A stretch of 64,000 nucleotides of DNA. Source: Stomoxys calcitrans (taxonomy: Eukaryota; Arthropoda; Insecta; Diptera; Muscidae). The notes under the pieces were generated by a model, which worked only from the letters and a program-made list of their open reading frames with translations, ran no database searches and was not told the DNA's origin. The translations under genes were made by a program, and so were the position numbers. This document shows positions 59,303-64,000 of this stretch, in pieces. How positions within the stretch are numbered: position 1 is the first letter of the stretch; each line of letters opens with the position of its first letter. The DNA is taken from positions 66,958,018-67,022,017 of the forward strand of contig NC_081554.1 in NCBI RefSeq assembly GCF_963082655.1, in the 5' to 3' direction.

Positions 59303-62300
59303 CTATTGCCTCATATCTTTTGCATGATATGTACCAACCAACTTGCCTTGAAGATCTTCAAGTTCATAATAACAAGTACCAATTCTACGACGAACCCTGC
59401 ATTTAATAAACGTAGGCGCAAGTTTAGCATTGTATCCTTTTTCAAAACTGCTTTGGCTAAAATTTCGCCTGTACACCTCTTGACCAACATTATATGACAC
59501 TTCACGCGAACGTAGGTTGTATTGTCTTTCATTACGATCATGTTGCACTCTCATCACATTAGCAGCTTTAGATCTAACAACATCAAAGGTGTCCGATCTA
59601 TTAAATTGTATCGCCCTATCCTCTAAAGCATTCAGTTTTCTTAGCAGTTGGTAAATAGAACCATTAGTCACCATATTTTGACCAAAAACCATAAAATAAG
59701 GGGAAGTCCCAATGGCAGTATGTACTGTCGAACGCAAAGCACACGCAATGTGGCTTAGTTTTTCATCCCAATTTTTTTGATCGGGTTTTACATATGCTTT
59801 AATAGCAGAAATGACGGATCGGTTCACCCGTTCAGAGGCATTAGCCTGTGGCGAATGAACTGCGGTATAAATATGAGAAATCTTATAAAAATTCAAAAGA
59901 TCATTAAATTTCTTTGCTTTGAACTGCGTTCCATTATCCGAGATAACGCTCTCTGGTACACCAAATGTGTGAAACAAATCTTCTTCCATATACTTAATAA
60001 CAGCATCAGCTGTAAACTTTTTAACCGGGCGGAGAAAACAAAATTTTGAAAAATGATCAAGGACAATAAAAATTCCAATATTCCCTGAACTGGATCGAGG
60101 GTAAGGTCCTATGAAATCAACATATAAGCGCTGAAAGAATCTATGGGATGAACCAGTGTCACCCATGGGTGGTCTCATAACAACATTAGGGTGCTTTGTA
60201 CTCTTACAAACTTCACACGAGTTAACATAATTCTTAACATCCCAAACTAAGTTAGGCCAGAAATAGTATCTGCGAATTCTTTCCAATGTTTTATTAATCC
60301 CACAATGCGAAGACAAGGGGTCATCATGATGTTTCTGCAATACCTCTGGAACCATACTTTTAGGAATCCATAGCTTCCAAATCATGTCATCAGCAAGCTG
60401 TTCTCCAACGGCGTGTTCCGTTCGTCTGTATAAATAACCATCGATAATCTTCAAGTCGGGAGTGGAATCGATATTATCTTCAACCCTTCTCAATAAGTCC
60501 TTGTAGTCGTCAGAGGAAAAATGTTCAGATTTTAAATCAACAAAAACCCCGCGTTCATTTCTTATCTCGGACAGACCGCATATTTCGGACAAGTCATCGG
60601 TATTCGTACGCGAAAGCGCATCAGGAACTATATTCTGCGACCCTTTTCTATGCTCAATTTTAAACCGGTATCCTTGAAGCTTCAAGGCCCATCTAGCTAG
60701 CCGCGTGCTTAAGTCAGTTTGGGACATGAGCCATTTAAGAGAGGCGTGATCAGTAATCACCGTGAACTCATGTCCCTCGACATAAGCTCGAAACTTTTTA
60801 ATGCAAAGCATTGCTGCCAAGCATTCTTGTTCAGTGACACTATAGTTACGTTGGGCTTGGTTAAGTTTCTTAGACATAAACGCCACAGGAAACTCATCGC
60901 CCTCCGCATTCTTTTGCACCAAGACTCCTCCTATTCCTGTTTTGCTGGCATCACAGTGTATAAAAAACGGCTGTGAAAAATCAGGACTGTGCAAAACAGG
61001 GGCTGAGCTAAGAATGGATTTCAAATCTTCAAAGGATTTTTGGGCCTCCTCGGTCCATACGAATTTTCGATTAGTCTTTAACAAATCAGTTAAGGGACTA
61101 GAAATAGCAGCGTAATTCCTGATGAACTTTCTGTACCACCCTGACATACCTAGAAATCGTCGGACTTGTTTAACCGATCTCGGTGCCGGGAATTCAGTAA
61201 TGGCCGAAATTTTTCCTGGATCGGTACGAATGGTCCCGTCCCCAACTACATGGCCTAAATATCGGACTTCTGTCATACAAAATTTGCTTTTTCCTACGTT
61301 TATTGTAAGTCCAGCATTACGAAGACACTTAGCCACTTCCTTGAGTACCTCTAGATGCCGATCAAATGTGGGAGATACCACTAGAAGATCGTCCAGGTAG
61401 ACCAAAACCTCAGCTCTGAGAGATGCCGGTATCACCCTATCCATAAGCCTGCACATGGTTTGCGGGGCATTACATAAGCCAAATGGCATAACTTTAAAAT
61501 GATAAAGGGGTCTCCCAGGAACCGTGAATGCAGTCTTACCTTTCGACGATTCATCTAGCGGTATCTGCCAGAATGCATCCTTCAAATCAAGGCTGGATAT
61601 AAATTCAGCTTTAGGCAAACGACTCAAGATACCATCGATATGTGGAAGTGGATAAGCATCCCCCTCTGTAACAGCATTAAGTTTTCTACTGTCCAAGCAT
61701 AAGCGATTCTTGCCTGGTTTTCTATGCAAAACAATCGGTGAAGACCAAGGACTAGTGGACTCCTCTATTACACCCATAGCCAACATGCGATCAAGCTCTT
61801 CGTAGATTAGCTTCTCAATCGCCGGAGAGACAGGGAAATGCCTTTGTTTTATCGGGGTTGCACCACCCGTATTAATAGTATGGCAAATAACATTCGTTTT
61901 CCCTAGGCCCTCTTTCGCGAACGAAGGAAATAAATCAATAGCACATTGCAGCTGAAACTTCTGATCCACCGAGAGATATTTCTGGTCTAAATTTTGGGCA
62001 TCGCCTACTGAGAACGATAAACTGGAAATTCCATTTAAAAGAGACTGAGGAAGAAGGTTATATTTCCTCCAAAAATCAATGCCAAGTATCAAATCCTGTG
62101 ACAAATTAGGAACCACATAAATAGTAATGGGCTCACTTTTATTTCTAAAAACCACTTCAGTCGTAAAAACACCCGCAATCCTTTGAGGTTTACCATCTGC
62201 CGTATTGACAGTGGTGTTTAATTTCTTATAAGGAATCTGAGATCCTAGAAAATCTATAGCGGCTTGAGCACCAAGACACGTCACGGAGGCACCAGTGTCT

Positions 62301-62731
62301 AAAAGACCTATCACATTTCTATCTAACAAACGCACCTCAGCATAAGGACGAACATCGCCTGGCCTCTCAAGTACTGAAACACTAAAGTCCCTTTTTAAAT
62401 TCTTGACAATTTTCCAAAATTTTCTCATCCTTTTGCTTGACCTGGCAACCCTAGGCTCTTCATTGAATATCCTGTCTCTGACCTTGAGATAATTTTTTAA
62501 CCTCACATGAAAAGGTATTATTGGACGAGGTCCTGTAGTAGTAGGGCAAGTACTTTGAATCACAGTATTATCCTGGGTATCATAATTTTTATTTGAATAT
62601 TCAGCATTATGGGTTTCCTCAGGTTGAGTATCCGAAGGAAAATTTGAACGAGAAAATATTTTTACATGGTCTGTGAGGATTGTTGACAAGTTTTCGGTCT
62701 GGGTGCACTTCTCAGTGCAGAGCTCTGGAAG
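59303..62731 (-). CDS. pol: Ty3/gypsy retrotransposon pol polyprotein (PR-RT-RH-IN), intact
   Basis: Intact ORF, about 1142 codons counted from the frameshift site at 62731 to the stop at 59303. Numbering below is from the TTG codon at 62689. Aspartic protease LLDTGAS (129-135); reverse transcriptase with SSLDLKDAF (366-373) and catalytic VYLDDLL (430-436); RNase H with HCDAS (578-582) and TDHAS (646-650); integrase zinc domain with H788, H795, C825 and C828; catalytic DDE D858 (YVDFIG), D918 (ISDNGT) and E953 (ASERVN), with 34 residues between the last two. The order PR-RT-RH-IN is that of Ty3/gypsy. No chromodomain and no env follow. The first codon of the longest track is TTG, not ATG, and pol is in the -1 frame to gag, so it should be made as a Gag-Pol fusion. 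All catalytic residues are present, so it is potentially functional. The lineage within Ty3/gypsy is not resolved. Confidence 0.95.
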   Translation of the reverse strand, partial: LPELCTEKCTQTENLSTILTDHVKIFSRSNFPSDTQPEETHNAEYSNKNYDTQDNTVIQSTCPTTTGPRPIIPFHVRLKNYLKVRDRIFNEEPRVARSSKRMRKFWKIVKNLKRDFSVSVLERPGDVRPYAEVRLLDRNVIGLLDTGASVTCLGAQAAIDFLGSQIPYKKLNTTVNTADGKPQRIAGVFTTEVVFRNKSEPITIYVVPNLSQDLILGIDFWRKYNLLPQSLLNGISSLSFSVGDAQNLDQKYLSVDQKFQLQCAIDLFPSFAKEGLGKTNVICHTINTGGATPIKQRHFPVSPAIEKLIYEELDRMLAMGVIEESTSPWSSPIVLHRKPGKNRLCLDSRKLNAVTEGDAYPLPHIDGILSRLPKAEFISSLDLKDAFWQIPLDESSKGKTAFTVPGRPLYHFKVMPFGLCNAPQTMCRLMDRVIPASLRAEVLVYLDDLLVVSPTFDRHLEVLKEVAKCLRNAGLTINVGKSKFCMTEVRYLGHVVGDGTIRTDPGKISAITEFPAPRSVKQVRRFLGMSGWYRKFIRNYAAISSPLTDLLKTNRKFVWTEEAQKSFEDLKSILSSAPVLHSPDFSQPFFIHCDASKTGIGGVLVQKNAEGDEFPVAFMSKKLNQAQRNYSVTEQECLAAMLCIKKFRAYVEGHEFTVITDHASLKWLMSQTDLSTRLARWALKLQGYRFKIEHRKGSQNIVPDALSRTNTDDLSEICGLSEIRNERGVFVDLKSEHFSSDDYKDLLRRVEDNIDSTPDLKIIDGYLYRRTEHAVGEQLADDMIWKLWIPKSMVPEVLQKHHDDPLSSHCGINKTLERIRRYYFWPNLVWDVKNYVNSCEVCKSTKHPNVVMRPPMGDTGSSHRFFQRLYVDFIGPYPRSSSGNIGIFIVLDHFSKFCFLRPVKKFTADAVIKYMEEDLFHTFGVPESVISDNGTQFKAKKFNDLLNFYKISHIYTAVHSPQANASERVNRSVISAIKAYVKPDQKNWDEKLSHIACALRSTVHTAIGTSPYFMVFGQNMVTNGSIYQLLRKLNALEDRAIQFNRSDTFDVVRSKAANVMRVQHDRNERQYNLRSREVSYNVGQEVYRRNFSQSSFEKGYNAKLAPTFIKCRVRRRIGTCYYELEDLQGKLVGTYHAKDMRQ

Positions 62732-64000
62732 TTTTTTGGATTGTCATTACATTTCCTACAATTGGGTTTATATACTTGTGGAGTACCACAACCATAACAA
62801 AAAACACTGCGATCAGCTAAACATTCTTGGTATCTATGACCTGTATGCCTACAATTCCAACACACAGATGAGACCTCCGAAACTTCTTCAAACTCAAGTA
62901 ATTCAGGCTCGTTAACTTCATTGAATTCAACTTCTGCTGCACGCTTTGAAAGATGATTATGCCTGCTACCGGAGAATCCATGCTTACGACTCATATCCTG
63001 TAGGAAGAACTCCCTACGCCGACAAATTTCACGCAATTGACCAACCGAGCTAATCGACATATTTAATATTTCATGCTGGATATCTGGTTGTAGATTGCGA
63101 CGTAAGATTTCAACCAGCGTTTTATCATCAAGGGGCTTATCAAGTCTATCGACCAAGTCTATGACTGAATCATAAAAAGTGTCGAACGGTTCGTTTGGCT
63201 TTTGCTTCCTGTCGCGTATTAATTCTCTTATGTCAATATCAGTTCTGGAGTCCCTATAATGCTGACGTAATGCTCTACAAAGATCGAACCACTGAACAAC
63301 ACGTACAGTACGGTGGAACCTCCAAAACCAGTCACTGGCTTTGCCTTCAAAAAGTGCACTTGCGCTACGACAAAGGATGTCAAAATCACCATTTAATGTC
63401 TGTCTGGTTAGGGCTTCAACACGATAAATAAAATTATCAACAGGTAAGCTGTTCGAACTACCATTGAACTTAATCTTCCAGTTGGCAATTATTTGGCTAA
63501 CCTTATCAGGACGAAAGGCTAAATCATGGCTTAAATTTGGGGCACTAAATCGAGATCGGCTTGCAGAATTACCATCATGGTTACTTCTACCAGAATCATT
63601 ACTCACCTGTTCATTATTTGAATATGGCAACCCCAGCAACTGCTCTAATGTCCTCTGCTCAACCTCACCTACATTCAGCATAGAGGGACGGTTTCTATTG
63701 ACTACCGGCGAAGATGCGTTAGCAATCTGTGGAGCCTGATTAATATTTAAACGAGCAAGACTAACCTCAACACTCTTCTCGACCCACGAAGTTACCTGAT
63801 TGGAAAGAGACTGAACAATCTCTGTTTGTTGCCTATTCATCATTGCAGTCACTAAGTCCTTTATGCTGTCCAAAGTCAAGCTGGGTTGAGGTAGTGACAT
63901 ACCTGCACTAGCATCTAAATTTGTAGTTATATCCTGGTTAGAGGATCCTTCAGCCCTATTGGCATCATAGCTCTTGGCTTTTGCAGACGACCTAGTTGCA
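62662..64000 (-). CDS. gag: Ty3/gypsy gag (5' end beyond the window)
   Basis: ORF on the minus strand, 412 codons from the ATG at 63900 to TAA at 62662. The same frame stays open a further 33 codons to the window edge, so the true start may lie outside. Residues numbered from the 63900 ATG: N-terminal region with Asn/Ser-rich linker (50-125), capsid-like helical domain (about 140-300, with FEGKASDWFWRF at 184-195), and a nucleocapsid with one classical CCHC knuckle (CWNCRHTGHRYQEC, 347-360) followed by a second Cys-rich motif (CYGCG...CRKC). It would form the particle and package RNA. It overlaps pol by 70 bases; the last ~22 residues would be replaced in the Gag-Pol fusion. Confidence 0.93.
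   Translation of the reverse strand, partial: ATRSSAKAKSYDANRAEGSSNQDITTNLDASAGMSLPQPSLTLDSIKDLVTAMMNRQQTEIVQSLSNQVTSWVEKSVEVSLARLNINQAPQIANASSPVVNRNRPSMLNVGEVEQRTLEQLLGLPYSNNEQVSNDSGRSNHDGNSASRSRFSAPNLSHDLAFRPDKVSQIIANWKIKFNGSSNSLPVDNFIYRVEALTRQTLNGDFDILCRSASALFEGKASDWFWRFHRTVRVVQWFDLCRALRQHYRDSRTDIDIRELIRDRKQKPNEPFDTFYDSVIDLVDRLDKPLDDKTLVEILRRNLQPDIQHEILNMSISSVGQLREICRRREFFLQDMSRKHGFSGSRHNHLSKRAAEVEFNEVNEPELLEFEEVSEVSSVCWNCRHTGHRYQECLADRSVFCYGCGTPQVYKPNCRKCNDNPKNFQSSALRSAPRPKTCQQSSQTM
62704..62737 (-). promoter_or_regulatory. Programmed -1 frameshift signal in gag-pol overlap
   Basis: On the minus strand the heptamer A AAA AAC (62737-62731) sits in the gag frame as ccA AAA AAC (Pro-Lys-Asn). 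Slipping back one base enters exactly the pol frame. Eleven bases later comes a perfect 6-bp stem, TGCACT/AGTGCA (62719-62714 and 62709-62704), closed by GAGA, a GNRA-type tetraloop. Slippery site plus spacer plus hairpin is the standard retroelement -1 signal. A pseudoknot with downstream sequence is possible but not shown. Confidence 0.82.

Noticed and set aside
59120..64000. Plus-strand ORFs (for example 59120, 61122, 63464)
   Set aside because: Antisense shadows of the intact gag and pol frames.

Overview
This window reads as repeat-dominated nuclear DNA of a calyptrate (muscid-type) fly. The reasons are DINE-1/Helentron-like repeats whose head resembles the Drosophila INE-1 head (TATACCC..., then TATATATTCTTGATC, then GATCTAGCCATGTCCGTC), Jockey and RTE LINEs, mariner-family MITEs, a Ty3/gypsy element and a single host exon. 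A genus such as Stomoxys, Haematobia or Musca is an inference only. There are no operons, rRNA, clear tRNA genes or CRISPR.

Layout. 1-5.6 kb: a decayed Jockey LINE, a four-fold tandem of another LINE RT piece, and tRNA-derived SINE copies. 5.8-6.4 kb: the only recognisable host coding sequence, the last exon of an MKRN2OS-like protein with a Gln/His-rich tail. 6.85-10.6 kb: a mariner-type MITE, then Jockey fragments lying tail to tail, then a different LINE. 10.9-36.9 kb: a dense field of DINE-1/Helentron-like elements in both orientations, carrying central tandem repeats of about 153 bp, with three more MITE copies, relics of one Tc1/mariner transposase family, an RTE fragment and a separate 130-bp tandem family. 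37.3-39.6 kb: two halves of an R1/LOA-like LINE meeting head to head at a 41-bp inverted repeat. 39.7-55.1 kb: more DINE elements, including one split by a SINE with its target-site duplication, one holding a 240-bp (AT)n tract and one with a 459-bp higher-order repeat. 55.1-58.8 kb: AT-rich DNA without a recognisable gene. 58.8-64 kb: a Ty3/gypsy retrotransposon on the minus strand, whose gag and pol are the only long intact ORFs here.

How the parts relate. The history is layered. DINE elements interrupt transposase, LINE and other DINE copies, and SINEs interrupt DINEs. DINEs are bounded by a head and a tail that are short inverted complements (TATACCCTCCACCAT against ATGGTGGAGGGTATA) plus a GC-rich hairpin (TTCGGCCCGGCCGAA) near the 3' end, the structure known for Helentron-type non-autonomous elements. 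No autonomous Helentron (Rep/helicase) is present. The gypsy element looks recently active. Its pol lies in the -1 frame to gag and has no ATG at its start; a slippery A AAA AAC followed by a tetraloop hairpin sits in the overlap, so pol is probably made by programmed -1 frameshifting.

Limits. All family names come from reading motifs, not from database searches. Element edges are generally good to about 10-30 bases.
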